Virus record (IMG/VR): IMGVR_UViG_3300042406_001896
Span: 1-41,700 of that record
Strand: one strand, 5' to 3'
DNA length: 41,700 nucleotides
Source: a virus
Below are positions 7,482 to 15,799 of the stretch, in pieces. A model generated the notes under the pieces. The model saw nothing but the letters and a program-made list of their open reading frames with translations. It had not been told where the DNA came from and searched no databases. Position numbers and translations under genes: made by a program. Within the stretch, counting starts at the first letter, position 1. Each line of letters starts with the position of its first letter.

Positions 7482-7712
7482 ATGACTATGCAGACACGAT
7501 TGAAGAAAGGCGATCGCATCCGTTTGGTATCGATGCCGCAAGATCCAGACCCGATCCCCGTTGGATCGCTCGGGACTGTTGTCGCCGTTCATGACCACCG
7601 CGATTGGGCGCAGGTCGATGTCGACTGGGACAACGGCCGCTCGCTCATGCTGACGATGCCCGACGATTGTGTCGCCATCGTCGAACCCAACCACCACGAA
7701 CCATCGAAGTAA
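7482..7712 (+). CDS. DUF4314 family protein
   Basis: A 76-aa protein. LKKGDRIRLVSMPQDPDPIP, then GSLGTVVAV and VDVDWDNGRSLML, is the pattern of DUF4314, a small SH3-like beta-barrel common in phages and plasmids of bacteria; its function is unknown. ATG 7482 follows AAGGAACCA; a second ATG two codons later is possible. It lies between small unknown genes in the plus-strand accessory block. Confidence 0.8.
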   Translation: MTMQTRLKKGDRIRLVSMPQDPDPIPVGSLGTVVAVHDHRDWAQVDVDWDNGRSLMLTMPDDCVAIVEPNHHEPSK

Positions 7713-7724
7713 GGAAACCAACCT

Positions 7725-8042
7725 ATGTCCACAAGAGCAACGATTGCCTGCAAGCAGGAAGATGGTCGCTACGCGGCTATCTATCTTCACTTCGATGGCT
7801 ACCAAGACCATGCCGGCAGAGTCCTCAAAGAACATTACACATCGATCGAGTCGGCGCGAACGCTGGTCGCAGGCGGCGATATTCGGTCGCTCGCCAACGA
7901 CGGAACGCCCGAACGATTCACCGACGGCAACCGAGCGGTTGTCATGCCCACTCGCGCAGCCTTGCATGAATTCGCCAGGAACTGCGGAGCGGAGTACATC
8001 TATGTCTTTGAAGACGAGGCTTGGCATAGTCATAAGTTTTGA
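7725..8042 (+). CDS. Conserved small phage-type protein
   Basis: A 105-aa protein beginning MSTRATIACKQEDG. IYLHFDGYQDHAGRVLKEHY followed by LVAGGDIRSL and a C-terminal YIYVFEDEAW is a pattern I know from small proteins of diverse phages and mobile elements; no function has been assigned to my knowledge. ATG 7725 follows AAGGAAACCAACCT. It is the last gene of the plus-strand block and meets the methyltransferase gene tail to tail with ten bases between stops. Confidence 0.75.
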   Translation: MSTRATIACKQEDGRYAAIYLHFDGYQDHAGRVLKEHYTSIESARTLVAGGDIRSLANDGTPERFTDGNRAVVMPTRAALHEFARNCGAEYIYVFEDEAWHSHKF

Positions 8043-8052
8043 TCGCGACCTC

Positions 8053-9432
8053 CTATCGCATGTTATGTTCACGAGGCTGCATTGGGATCGGAGATTCGCC
8101 GGTCCGTTCCAGGATGGCCTTGTTACCAGAGAACCTTTGGTACCTATCAACGATGACGTCACAGTAAAGCGTGTCGAGTTCCATCAAGAACGAATTGCGA
8201 CCACATTGCTCGGCACCGATCATCGTCGAGCCACTACCACCAAAGAGATCAAGCACGTTCTCGCCTTGCACTGACGAGTACTGCATCGCGCGAACGGCAA
8301 GCTCCGCTGGCTTCTGAGTCAAATGTGACATTGACTGCGGATTGATCTTCTTCACCTGCCATAGGTCCGTCGCATTCTTGGGACCGTAGTACTTATGCCC
8401 AGCCCCTTCCTTCCATCCATAGAACGCCCATTCGTGAGCGCCCATAAAGTCCTTGCGTGTTAGGACCGGATGCTGTTTGTCCCAAATGATGGACTGCGAG
8501 AAGTAGAGACCATGCTTCTTCAGCACGGGCGGATAGTTGCCGCAATTGGCGTAGCCGCCCCAGATGTAGAAGCAACGACCAGGTAGCAATACTCGGGCAA
8601 TGTTTCCGAACCAATCTTCGAGCAGCTGATCAAAAGCCTCATCGCTAACAAAGTCGTTTGCTAACGGACGGTCTTTAGCACGAAGCTTTTTGTGCGTCGC
8701 CGCATGCTTCGGTTTGCCAGTCTCATGATCGACACCGAATGAAGCAGCGTTACCCTGGCCACCTTTGAGCCTCGAAGATGCTCCATCGTTCGTGAACGAC
8801 GAGAGGCCGGCAGCGATTGCGTTGTTCGATCGCGGTTCAACCTTCACATTGTAAGGCGGATCTGTATTGCAAAGGTGAATCGCAGCGCCGGCCAGCAAAC
8901 GATCCAAGTCTGCCGGCGATGAGGAGTTGCCACAGAGCAACCGATGGTTACCGAGGATCCAAAGATCGCCAGGTTGAGTGACCGCTTCGTCTGGCGGCTC
9001 GGGGATGTCATCCGGATCAGTCAAGCCTTCGTTGACGCCGGTATCCATCAGCTTGGCAAGTTCCTCAGCGTTGAATCCAAGCAACCCGAGATCGTAGTTC
9101 GCTTCCTGCAAAGCCGACAATTCGATCGGCAATAGATCGTAATTCCAATCAGATAGCTCTGCAGTCTTGTTATCAGCGATTCTGTAAGCCTGCACGGCTT
9201 CCGGCTTCAAATCGCGTGCTACGTGGACTGGAACGACAGATAGCCCAAGCTTCTTTGCTGCCTTCCATCGCGTGTGCCCGACAATAATCACGCCATCGGC
9301 ATCAACAACAATTGGTTGACGAAATCCCCACTCCTGAATACTTTTGGCAACAGCATCAACTGTCCCATCATTGATACGCGGGTTATTTTCGTATGGTCTA
9401 ATCTGATCAATGGGTGTTAGCTTAATTTCCAT
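8053..9432 (-). CDS. ParB-domain fused to N6-adenine/N4-cytosine DNA methyltransferase
   Basis: A 459-aa, two-part protein. Residues 1-90 are a ParB/Srx-type domain (ENNPRIND, GFRQPIVVD, IIVGHTRWKAAKKLG). From about 155 on is a beta-class amino-methyltransferase with catalytic DPPYN (191-195) and SAM motif DLFGGSGS (395-402). This fusion is common in phages, usually as an orphan methyltransferase protecting phage DNA; no cognate nuclease adjoins it. About 65 residues between DPPYN and the next conserved block form an insertion that could be the target recognition domain. ATG 9432 follows AAGGAAG, seven bases after the HNH stop. It ends the early operon. Confidence 0.9.
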   Translation of the reverse strand: MEIKLTPIDQIRPYENNPRINDGTVDAVAKSIQEWGFRQPIVVDADGVIIVGHTRWKAAKKLGLSVVPVHVARDLKPEAVQAYRIADNKTAELSDWNYDLLPIELSALQEANYDLGLLGFNAEELAKLMDTGVNEGLTDPDDIPEPPDEAVTQPGDLWILGNHRLLCGNSSSPADLDRLLAGAAIHLCNTDPPYNVKVEPRSNNAIAAGLSSFTNDGASSRLKGGQGNAASFGVDHETGKPKHAATHKKLRAKDRPLANDFVSDEAFDQLLEDWFGNIARVLLPGRCFYIWGGYANCGNYPPVLKKHGLYFSQSIIWDKQHPVLTRKDFMGAHEWAFYGWKEGAGHKYYGPKNATDLWQVKKINPQSMSHLTQKPAELAVRAMQYSSVQGENVLDLFGGSGSTMIGAEQCGRNSFLMELDTLYCDVIVDRYQRFSGNKAILERTGESPIPMQPREHNMR

Positions 9433-9438
9433 AGCAAG

Positions 9439-10011
9439 TTACTTCCTTCTTCGAGAAACGGGAGGGGGAAACGGAATGTGTGACCAAGTCTTTCCAACGA
9501 TCGCGTCATAGGCGGTCATCTTGTGGACTCCAATGGCTTTTGCTGCGTCAACAATGCTTGAACCAAACTCGACAAGACATCTCAAGCGCACGACGGTATC
9601 AGTCGTTAAACTGGCTAAGTGGTGCTCAGCGCCTCGGTGTGCTCCTTGCACGACGCCGAGCCGAATGTTGTCCGCTGCGTTTTCTTTTTGCGTCGCCCAG
9701 CGAAGATTGCTTACGTGATTGTTTTGCTTGTTTCCGTCGTAATGAGCGACCTGGGCATTGGGAAATGGCGGAGGGCCAAGGAAAGCAAGGGCAACCAGCC
9801 GATGAGCCTTAACAGTCCAGTACTTGCGACACTTGCTCAGCGAGTATCTGGGATATCCATGCACGTCCAAACGACACTTCATCACATAGCCGGCTGGGGC
9901 CATCTTTGAAGCGTTCTTTCGCCGCAATCGTCCTATCGATGAGATTTCGTAGAGTTCTTCGTAGCCGGGGACTGGCAGCCAAGATTCGACTTCGGTTTCG
10001 CTATTCGACAT
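9439..10011 (-). CDS. NUMOD4/HNH homing endonuclease 1
   Basis: A 190-aa protein. N-terminal NUMOD4 motif WLPVPGYEELYEISSIGRLR, then an HNH core (HRLVALAFLG, AQVAHYDGNKQNNHVSNLRW), then a C-terminal helix-turn-helix (SIVDAAKAIGVHKMTAYDAI). Such free-standing enzymes cut cognate alleles lacking them and spread by repair. It overlaps the preceding gene by 11 bases and ATG 10011 follows GAGGACAAAG, so it sits neatly inside the operon. A second enzyme with the same domain order lies at 14701-15219. Confidence 0.85.
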   Translation of the reverse strand: MSNSETEVESWLPVPGYEELYEISSIGRLRRKNASKMAPAGYVMKCRLDVHGYPRYSLSKCRKYWTVKAHRLVALAFLGPPPFPNAQVAHYDGNKQNNHVSNLRWATQKENAADNIRLGVVQGAHRGAEHHLASLTTDTVVRLRCLVEFGSSIVDAAKAIGVHKMTAYDAIVGKTWSHIPFPPPVSRRRK

Positions 10012-10570
10012 GAACTTTGTCCTCGATCTTTTCTAGTTCGGCCATCCGCTGAGATTTACCCACTAGGTTGCCGCACCAGTCGAATCGGCTGATGCTACCG
10101 AAAAGCTGATCGCAGTCGATTTGCGAGCCCAACTGATCAATCATGAAAGCAATCGCCGTTTCTGTTGGTCTTACATGGGTTGTTCGGTCGCGTTTGGATT
10201 CCGAGATTCGATGGATGAATCCTGATTGTTCAAGCCGTCGCACTGCCCTCGTGTAAGCCATCTTCTGAGCGGAGGTTATGCTTCCACGTTTCCACGAAGA
10301 CGGCGTAAATGGAACACCGACTTCGCGAATCGCGCGCACGAATCGTTCGTCGCTCCGTTGCAGGCGGTCGCTAAGTTCGATGAATGTTTCGATGTCCGCC
10401 ATCACATTACAAAGCAGCTCGAATTCGAATGTTTTTAATTGGTGATTCATGGATTTAGGACAATGCGTTACAGAAACAAACTCTGAGTCCATTTGCGGCT
10501 GTTCCCACGACCCAAGATCGGTGGGGTCTGGCTCGGAGTACCTAAAGCTCTTCTGATGCCCGCGTGCCAT
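10001..10570 (-). CDS. Hypothetical protein, possible winged helix
   Basis: About 189 aa with the ATG chosen here. SAQKMAYTRAVRRLEQSGFIHRIS followed by THVRPTETAIAFM looks like the recognition helix and wing of a winged-helix DNA-binding domain. The start is uncertain: none of the ATGs at 10570, 10492 or 10450 has a strong Shine-Dalgarno site, and 10570 would overlap the upstream gene by 29 bases. The clearly conserved-looking part begins near 10402. Position in the early operon suggests a replication or regulation role. Confidence 0.6.
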   Translation of the reverse strand: MARGHQKSFRYSEPDPTDLGSWEQPQMDSEFVSVTHCPKSMNHQLKTFEFELLCNVMADIETFIELSDRLQRSDERFVRAIREVGVPFTPSSWKRGSITSAQKMAYTRAVRRLEQSGFIHRISESKRDRTTHVRPTETAIAFMIDQLGSQIDCDQLFGSISRFDWCGNLVGKSQRMAELEKIEDKVHVE

Positions 10571-11114
10571 AGTGGCAGACGCAACGTGGGGGCCACTGTT
10601 GGCCCACTGACGCGACTTCTGGCTGGTTGGATATTCCATTCGAACGTGGTGTAACGGTCGCGACACTCGCAAACGTCGGCGTCGGTGCGAGCGTGATGCG
10701 AATGGTCAAACCTGGGTAGTGCCAACTGCAGAGTGAGACACTCGCATCGCATTTGAGAAGAATGGCGATCTCGGCTGCCATGCGACGCGCGGTGTCCATG
10801 CTGCAACGGGACTCGTATGGTTCAAGGATGACTCTTCGAACGCCATCCACTTTTTCAATCGCTGGGTGGTCGATAGCGCGACCATAGCCGGCGTCAAACA
10901 GCATCGTCAGTACGGACTCGCCAGCAAAATGACGCGGTAGCCTTCCTGCTTTGGCTCCGCGACTGGCCGCGATCCTCAACCACTTTGGATCGCGGTTGTA
11001 GGGATCTGGCTCGACGAGATTCCAAGCTTTGCGAATGACATTAAAGCGATCCTCCATCTCCTGGCGGAGCTTTGCATCTCGACGAGCCTGTTCGATCCGG
11101 CTGATTTGGTTCAT
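10542..11114 (-). CDS. Hypothetical early phage protein
   Basis: A 190-aa protein beginning MNQISRIEQARRD, charged and helical at the N-terminus. No family recognised. ATG 11114 follows GTAGGAAACC. A longer reading frame up to 11606 runs through the inverted-repeat region and was rejected because the extension has no ribosome site and overlaps the primase gene. It is the first gene after the 319-bp gap behind the primase, so it may have its own transcription start. Confidence 0.65.
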   Translation of the reverse strand: MNQISRIEQARRDAKLRQEMEDRFNVIRKAWNLVEPDPYNRDPKWLRIAASRGAKAGRLPRHFAGESVLTMLFDAGYGRAIDHPAIEKVDGVRRVILEPYESRCSMDTARRMAAEIAILLKCDASVSLCSWHYPGLTIRITLAPTPTFASVATVTPRSNGISNQPEVASVGQQWPPRCVCHYGTRASEEL

Positions 11115-11433
11115 TGAATGGTTTCCTACGAAGGGGTGACAGGTGACTAACGACAAAGACGAATTGCGATCGCAGTGCAGCTTCGAAGTGGGTCTGCAGC
11201 GGCTGATGGATACATGCCATAGGGCATCAGAGAGAACTCGATAGTTCGCGACTTGATCGGGGCACCGAACCGGACTCGAACAATGGACATCTGATTGCTC
11301 AAGAATCAGTCGAGTGCGCAGGGTTGCGGAGGGTATTTTGGTTGTTTTCCATGCGCGTGCGCGCATGGCAGATAACGAAATAACCATGCGCAACCCTGCG
11401 CACTTGGCAAAATCCCAATGTTTTTGAGGGTTT
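11115..11433. other. Gene-free gap behind the primase with nested inverted repeats
   Basis: Outer arms GTGCGCAGGGTTGCG (11314-11328) and CGCAACCCTGCGCAC (11389-11403) are exact 15-base complements. Between them is a near-perfect palindrome, CCATGCGCG/CGCGCATGG with a two-base centre (11349-11368). A tRNA-like remnant precedes it at 11259-11318. The gap could hold a replication origin, a terminator for the primase transcript or a regulatory site. Confidence 0.5.
11314..11403. repeat. Nested inverted repeat (15-bp arms around a 20-bp palindrome)
   Basis: Arms at 11314-11328 and 11389-11403 are exact complements 60 bases apart, and the palindrome at 11349-11368 is centred between them. AGTGCGCAG recurs once more at 11475-11483, just inside the primase gene. 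No U-tract follows on either strand, which speaks against a simple terminator. Confidence 0.7.
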
Positions 11434-14052
11434 TTAAGCATGTTCAGATTGCTCCATTTCATCCACTTTTGAGAGTGCGCAGCCCTCAAAAACGCGCTTG
11501 TTTCGGAAGCGTCCGAAGGTGCGAGTCGCACAGTTAAATCGCGACTGCATTGAGGTCGAAAATCGCGTCTGAGATTGCTGCCCACCCCAGTTGCGATAGG
11601 CCTCAAAAAGCTCCGATGAGGAGGCTACGAGCTCAGGTGAAACCTCACAGCAGTCGGCAATGAAACGCCCCAGTTCGTCTGAGCTTCCCCGATACGACTT
11701 TGTCTCCTCGATGACCGACTTGGGTTCGATGAATCCGTTGGCTCGCCAGTCTTTGAAGCCATCTAGGAGCCAATTCAGGATCCCTGGACCTTCCTCACCG
11801 ACCAGCAGTTTGTGGTAGTCAGGGATGGGCTCGGTAACCTTGCGAAGGTCAACGCGGAATGGAATCAGCTTGATGCGACGCCAGATGCCTTCGTCAGTTC
11901 CATTGATCTGAGGCAGATGGTTCGTACTTAGCCAGAATTTATGTGTCCGCCGAAAGCTCCAATAATCCTCACGCATCCGCCTCGCGGTGATCTGCTCATC
12001 CCCAGTCAATTCCTTGACGCGAGCCTCGCGCAGCTTTGAACCCTCATCGGGCTCGCTGATGGCCACCAATCGCCGCTGGTAAAGCGATGCAATGACGGTG
12101 TCGTGTTCATTCGTCGTGCCTAGAAGCAACTTGCTCGGTGCGAGCATCGCATAGTCGCCAAGCAACTCGACGATCGCATTCCACAGCGTTGACTTGCCGT
12201 TGGCACCCGAGCCGTAGCAGATCGGCAGAATGTGTTCGCCGACGTCGCCAGAGCACGAATAACCCAGCAGCGCCTGGATGTATCGCTTGGCTTCATCGTC
12301 GCTACCGAAGATCAGATCGATGAACGCTCGCCACTTAGGACATTGAGCTTTAGGATCGTACGCAACGTTTGCAATCTGCGTGATGGAGTCCGTCTGGCGA
12401 TGATCGCGGAACTCCCAAGTCGATAAATCGAGAGTTCCGTTTTGCAGATTCAGAAAGTACGTGTTCTGATTCAGCAACTCATGATCAATCGTCGTCCTCG
12501 CATCGCACCGAGCGAGAGACACCACATTCTCAATCGTGGTCTTGCGATTGGCCCAGCGACAGAAATCAGCCCACTCCTTTTGTTGCTTTTCAGTCTGAAT
12601 AGCCAGCAGACGGTCCCAGTAGTTGCGGACTAGCCTCCGCGCCAAGCGAGTCGTTCGACTTTGATCGATGTCGACCTTCCATCGCTTCCCGTCCCAGGCA
12701 AGCCATTTCTTCCACGATGGCACATAACGCAGTTTGGCTTGGTTGCCGTCGATGAACTCCACAGCCATTGCGTTCTCGGTCTGGTCGCTTTTGAAATCCC
12801 AGTCGATGGCGGCCTTGGGAAAGCCAAGGTTGGCCGGAGGCTGGCCTCCTTGCTTGGAGGCGGCAGGACGCTTTTTCTTCGGCTCGTACTGTTTCGTGAC
12901 CTTGCTAAGAGCTTTGGCGATGGTCTTCTCGCCATAGCTTTCGCTACCGTGAATCTCATCCCATTTAGGACGCATCAGAGCGGAGCGACGGAAAATACGA
13001 TCGATCTGCGCTGCGTCTTTTGTGTAATAGGCGAGCGTGAACACGACTGAAGAATCGGCTTCGCTAGGCGAGTTCATCCTCTGACCCTCCCAATCGCCCT
13101 CCCATAAGGATGTAAACTTCGGCCCCGAGCCGTGTTTGCTGGTTGCAAGCTCGATGATCTCCTCATCGCTCAACGAAATCGCAACTTGCTCTTTCATTTG
13201 CGTTTCCCCAGCGACATAGCATCCTTCGCTTGTTGCATCTTGTTCGTTGGAGTGCGTTCCTGCGAGTATCTTCTTTGTCGTCGCTAAATGGCAAAATTGA
13301 TCAATGGAATACCGCCGGTAGCCATCACATTCGATCAGCTCTGCCTTGACTGGCTCGCGACCATTGCGCTGATCTTTTCGATTCAATGTGCCCGGCAGTC
13401 GGAGTAACCGAGTAAGGTCGGTTGTATGATCACCGCTGATCGCAGCCGCAATGCCCGTGAGTATGCCTTGGGCCTGTAAAGCTTTGGTACTGGTTTTGGT
13501 CAAATGGTGGCAGCGATCCAAGAAGACACGATCTCTACCATCAAGCACATACCGTCTGGGTTTCTTACGTCCGTCGCTACCAATGGACCATTCCGTCTCG
13601 ACTGGAGGCGGATCGCCAACATCGTCGATCAGGAACGGACGATCCAGCGACCAATATAGATGTACACCATTGCCGCTATTGACTATTGCAGTTGGCACAG
13701 GGATCGCCTGTGAATTGCAACGTTCAACAGCTTGCGCAACATTGCATTCATCTAGATCTGCCCAGAGACATCGAATAATTCGAATTTGCCATGCTAGGTC
13801 GAACCGGCCTTTGTTACCAAATCGTGGACAGACTCCAAAAAACAAATTCGTACGCTCAGACTCGGAACTGGTCTCCAACCGAGTCAGCGTTTGTTCGAGC
13901 GTTGCCTCCTTAGCTGGCCGGTAACATACATTGCTATAGTCAACGCGGCTGCGCTTTCGTCCGCCTTCGCTCCACGATTCCACAGGTCGAAAGAGAATAA
14001 GGTCCGACGGCTCGAACAACGTCGTTAGTAATTTGATCGCTGAAAGACTCAA
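11434..14052 (-). CDS. Primase-helicase (AEP primase, D5_N and SF3 helicase)
   Basis: An 872-aa replication protein. The N-terminal third looks like an archaeo-eukaryotic primase: LWADLDE (97-102) supplies the acidic metal site and VNSGNGVHLYW (124-134) the typical histidine. A middle segment (SPSEADSSVVFTLAYYTKD, WDEIHGSESYGEKTI) resembles the helical domain of NrS-1-type primases. After a Pro/Lys-rich linker (391-408) come D5_N and a P4-type SF3 helicase: Walker A GSGANGKST (614-622), AISEPDEGS, and FWLSTNHLP sensor region. It should unwind and prime phage DNA. It overlaps the preceding 91-aa gene by four bases (ATGA). Confidence 0.9.
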   Translation of the reverse strand: MSLSAIKLLTTLFEPSDLILFRPVESWSEGGRKRSRVDYSNVCYRPAKEATLEQTLTRLETSSESERTNLFFGVCPRFGNKGRFDLAWQIRIIRCLWADLDECNVAQAVERCNSQAIPVPTAIVNSGNGVHLYWSLDRPFLIDDVGDPPPVETEWSIGSDGRKKPRRYVLDGRDRVFLDRCHHLTKTSTKALQAQGILTGIAAAISGDHTTDLTRLLRLPGTLNRKDQRNGREPVKAELIECDGYRRYSIDQFCHLATTKKILAGTHSNEQDATSEGCYVAGETQMKEQVAISLSDEEIIELATSKHGSGPKFTSLWEGDWEGQRMNSPSEADSSVVFTLAYYTKDAAQIDRIFRRSALMRPKWDEIHGSESYGEKTIAKALSKVTKQYEPKKKRPAASKQGGQPPANLGFPKAAIDWDFKSDQTENAMAVEFIDGNQAKLRYVPSWKKWLAWDGKRWKVDIDQSRTTRLARRLVRNYWDRLLAIQTEKQQKEWADFCRWANRKTTIENVVSLARCDARTTIDHELLNQNTYFLNLQNGTLDLSTWEFRDHRQTDSITQIANVAYDPKAQCPKWRAFIDLIFGSDDEAKRYIQALLGYSCSGDVGEHILPICYGSGANGKSTLWNAIVELLGDYAMLAPSKLLLGTTNEHDTVIASLYQRRLVAISEPDEGSKLREARVKELTGDEQITARRMREDYWSFRRTHKFWLSTNHLPQINGTDEGIWRRIKLIPFRVDLRKVTEPIPDYHKLLVGEEGPGILNWLLDGFKDWRANGFIEPKSVIEETKSYRGSSDELGRFIADCCEVSPELVASSSELFEAYRNWGGQQSQTRFSTSMQSRFNCATRTFGRFRNKRVFEGCALSKVDEMEQSEHA

Positions 14053-14324
14053 GCTGGGCCACCTTTCTCTGGTCCCTTGCTCGCATCCATAGCAACGCTC
14101 ACCCCCATCGCTTTCAAAACTCGTGAACCATGTTCAGTCTCACACAATTTGACCACCGGCTCGGTTTCGTCTGCTAAAGACGCGAGTTGAGCCCATGTAA
14201 CGCTTTTCCATTTGCGGCAGCGGTACGCGCGGAAGGAGATGCCTGAATCATCAAAACGGACAACGAGATTCAGACTTGGCAGATGTCGAATGATAGGGCA
14301 ACTGAAATGGGTGAGCTGCGACAT
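14049..14324 (-). CDS. Small hypothetical protein before the primase
   Basis: A 91-aa protein. The first 35 residues (LNLVVRFDDSGISFRAYRCRKWKSVTW) look like a short beta-strand module; the C-terminus is Gly/Pro-rich. No family recognised. The stop overlaps the primase ATG by four bases and the start lies two bases after the RusA stop, so the three genes are translated together. Confidence 0.65.
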   Translation of the reverse strand: MSQLTHFSCPIIRHLPSLNLVVRFDDSGISFRAYRCRKWKSVTWAQLASLADETEPVVKLCETEHGSRVLKAMGVSVAMDASKGPEKGGPA

Positions 14325-14326
14325 GA

Positions 14327-14716
14327 CTAGGCGATCTCCATTGCGGGCGAAAGCGTCTGTGATTCGGCATCATCGATCTGCACTTTGATCTGTCCCTTCG
14401 GTTTGCATTCATGCTTGATCGACAGCAGCCAAACGACCTGCGAGTCGTCCCAGAACACGCCAGCATGCTGCAACGCATCGAGAACAGCCTTTTGCACGTT
14501 GTCACAATCGCGACGACGATCATCGGGCAGTGCAATGTCGATGCGGATCGCAAGTGGACCCATCAATGGTTTGATGCTTTTGGCGATCGCGATGCGACGG
14601 ACTTGGTGCCGATAGGTACGTGCGTCCTTAGATAGAACTGGACGCCCCTGGTAATAGCTGAAGTAATGATTTATGCTTGGTGGAAACGGAAGTTCAAGTT
14701 CTATACGTGAGTCCAT
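14327..14716 (-). CDS. rusA: RusA-family Holliday junction resolvase
   Basis: A 129-aa endonuclease, the usual RusA size. PFPPSINHYF is the N-terminal signature, and RRRDCDNVQKAVLDALQ followed by VFWDDSQV carries the conserved acidic residues of the active site (DN..K..LDAL....DD.QV). It would resolve recombination intermediates before packaging. The start overlaps the upstream HNH gene's end by 16 bases, which suggests the HNH gene inserted just in front of it. Confidence 0.88.
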   Translation of the reverse strand: MDSRIELELPFPPSINHYFSYYQGRPVLSKDARTYRHQVRRIAIAKSIKPLMGPLAIRIDIALPDDRRRDCDNVQKAVLDALQHAGVFWDDSQVVWLLSIKHECKPKGQIKVQIDDAESQTLSPAMEIA

Positions 14717-15219
14717 GTTCTTCCTTTCAACAGTGCAATTACTGTGGCTCGCGTAATATCGAATCGAGATGCAATCTCTCCATATGAGTGTCCACTTGTC
14801 CTAAGTTCTCGAATCAGCGGAACATCTCTTTCTGTAATCTTTGCGCTCGAACTGCGGCTACCTCGTGCAATAGTTCCGTGAAGCCGCTTATCGCATCCGT
14901 TTGCTTCAGGCGTATCCCATCGCAAATTTTGGAGAATGTTGTTCTGTCGATTACCGTCGTTATGACAAGCTTCGTGACCAACTGGACAATTCCCCACGAA
15001 GGCCTCTAGAACTAGGCGGTGAACTGATCGCCAATGGAGTTTTCCATTTCTAGTTAGACCGACACGCAGATACCCTCTTCGAAGCTGAGGTTTAAGCCTG
15101 TGCCAATCATCTGATTTATCTTTCCAGCGACTGAAAACAAGCTGCGACCAAACAGTGCCGTCGGTCCCGATCCGATAACCAGGGAACCCAGATACAACGT
15201 GATACTCAACGTCGGCCAT
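14701..15219 (-). CDS. NUMOD4-like/HNH homing endonuclease 2
   Basis: A 172-aa protein from ATG 15219 (MADVEYHVVSGFPGY). Order: NUMOD4-like VSGFPGYRIGTDGTVWSQ, HNH core (HRLVLEAFVG, HEACHNDGNRQNNILQNLRW) and a C-terminal helix-turn-helix (YGEIASRFDITRATVIALL). It shares architecture with the enzyme at 9439-10011 but differs in sequence, so two independent invasions are likely. The ribosome site is poor, as expected for a selfish insert; a TTG 54 bases upstream is an alternative start. It lies between DUF669 and RusA. Confidence 0.85.
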   Translation of the reverse strand: MADVEYHVVSGFPGYRIGTDGTVWSQLVFSRWKDKSDDWHRLKPQLRRGYLRVGLTRNGKLHWRSVHRLVLEAFVGNCPVGHEACHNDGNRQNNILQNLRWDTPEANGCDKRLHGTIARGSRSSSAKITERDVPLIRELRTSGHSYGEIASRFDITRATVIALLKGRTWTHV

Positions 15220-15337
15220 AAGAAAGTCCGATATGTAGGAAACAAAGAAAGCCGGGACGGAGCGAATGGCCAATTAACACCGACTCGTTCGCTTGTTCCG
15301 TCCCAGCCGCACCCGTGCGAGTTCGAACCATTGCGAA

Positions 15338-15799
15338 TCAGAACGGCATACCTTCGGTTGAGGTTTCTCCGTTCGATACAGCGGCAATTCGAATGCGTCG
15401 ATTGAAGTAGACGTTGGTGTAGTCACCACGAGTCCGTTTCGTGACTTCCAAGGTCACATCGAGCAGTTCTTCAAGTCGCCCGGCCAATTCGCTGAATCTG
15501 GAGAGTTCCAGTCCCAGCGTCTTCAGATCTCCCTTCACATAAGGGATCGATGCTTGTGTGATAACAGAGTTCTTGAAGATGTGACGACCGGCATGTGAGC
15601 CAGACAGCACTTCCAAATCGAACTTGATCATCGGGTCGCCTTTTTGACTGCTCTCAAGTTTCACTGACTCGATGCGAGCTTGATACTTGCCGTCGGGGAC
15701 CTCGTCATACTCTGGTGCTTCCGCGGTTGCGAAATCATCATCGAACGACGACAGATCAACGGATTGGTTGGTGGTTTCGTATTCTTCGTAATCGCTCAT
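15338..15799 (-). CDS. DUF669 family protein (single-strand-binding-like)
   Basis: A 153-aa protein. EVPDGKYQARIESVKLESSQKG, DPMIKFDLEVLSGSHAGRHIF and VTKRTRGDYTNVYFNR match DUF669, an OB-fold-like phage family found next to recombinases and thought to bind single-stranded DNA. The N-terminal 35 residues are acidic and disordered. The start overlaps the Sak4-like gene by four bases. No other SSB is visible in the window, so this may fill that role. Confidence 0.85.
   Translation of the reverse strand: MSDYEEYETTNQSVDLSSFDDDFATAEAPEYDEVPDGKYQARIESVKLESSQKGDPMIKFDLEVLSGSHAGRHIFKNSVITQASIPYVKGDLKTLGLELSRFSELAGRLEELLDVTLEVTKRTRGDYTNVYFNRRIRIAAVSNGETSTEGMPF

Noticed and set aside
2688-8162. An uninterrupted minus-strand frame of 1824 codons with periodic DTHEPCGS-like repeats
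   Set aside because: It lies opposite eleven small plus-strand genes with good ribosome sites; its repeats are simply the 44-bp leader element read backwards. No domain is recognisable.
11259-11318. tRNA-like sequence on the minus strand (T-loop TTCGAGT, CTGATTCTTGAGC hairpin)
   Set aside because: The T-stem does not pair, there is no D-arm or CCA end, and the acceptor pairing is poor. At best it is a decayed remnant.
10542-11606. Longer 354-codon version of the 190-aa gene
   Set aside because: The extra N-terminus runs through the inverted repeats and the primase 3' end; ATG 11114 has a good ribosome site.
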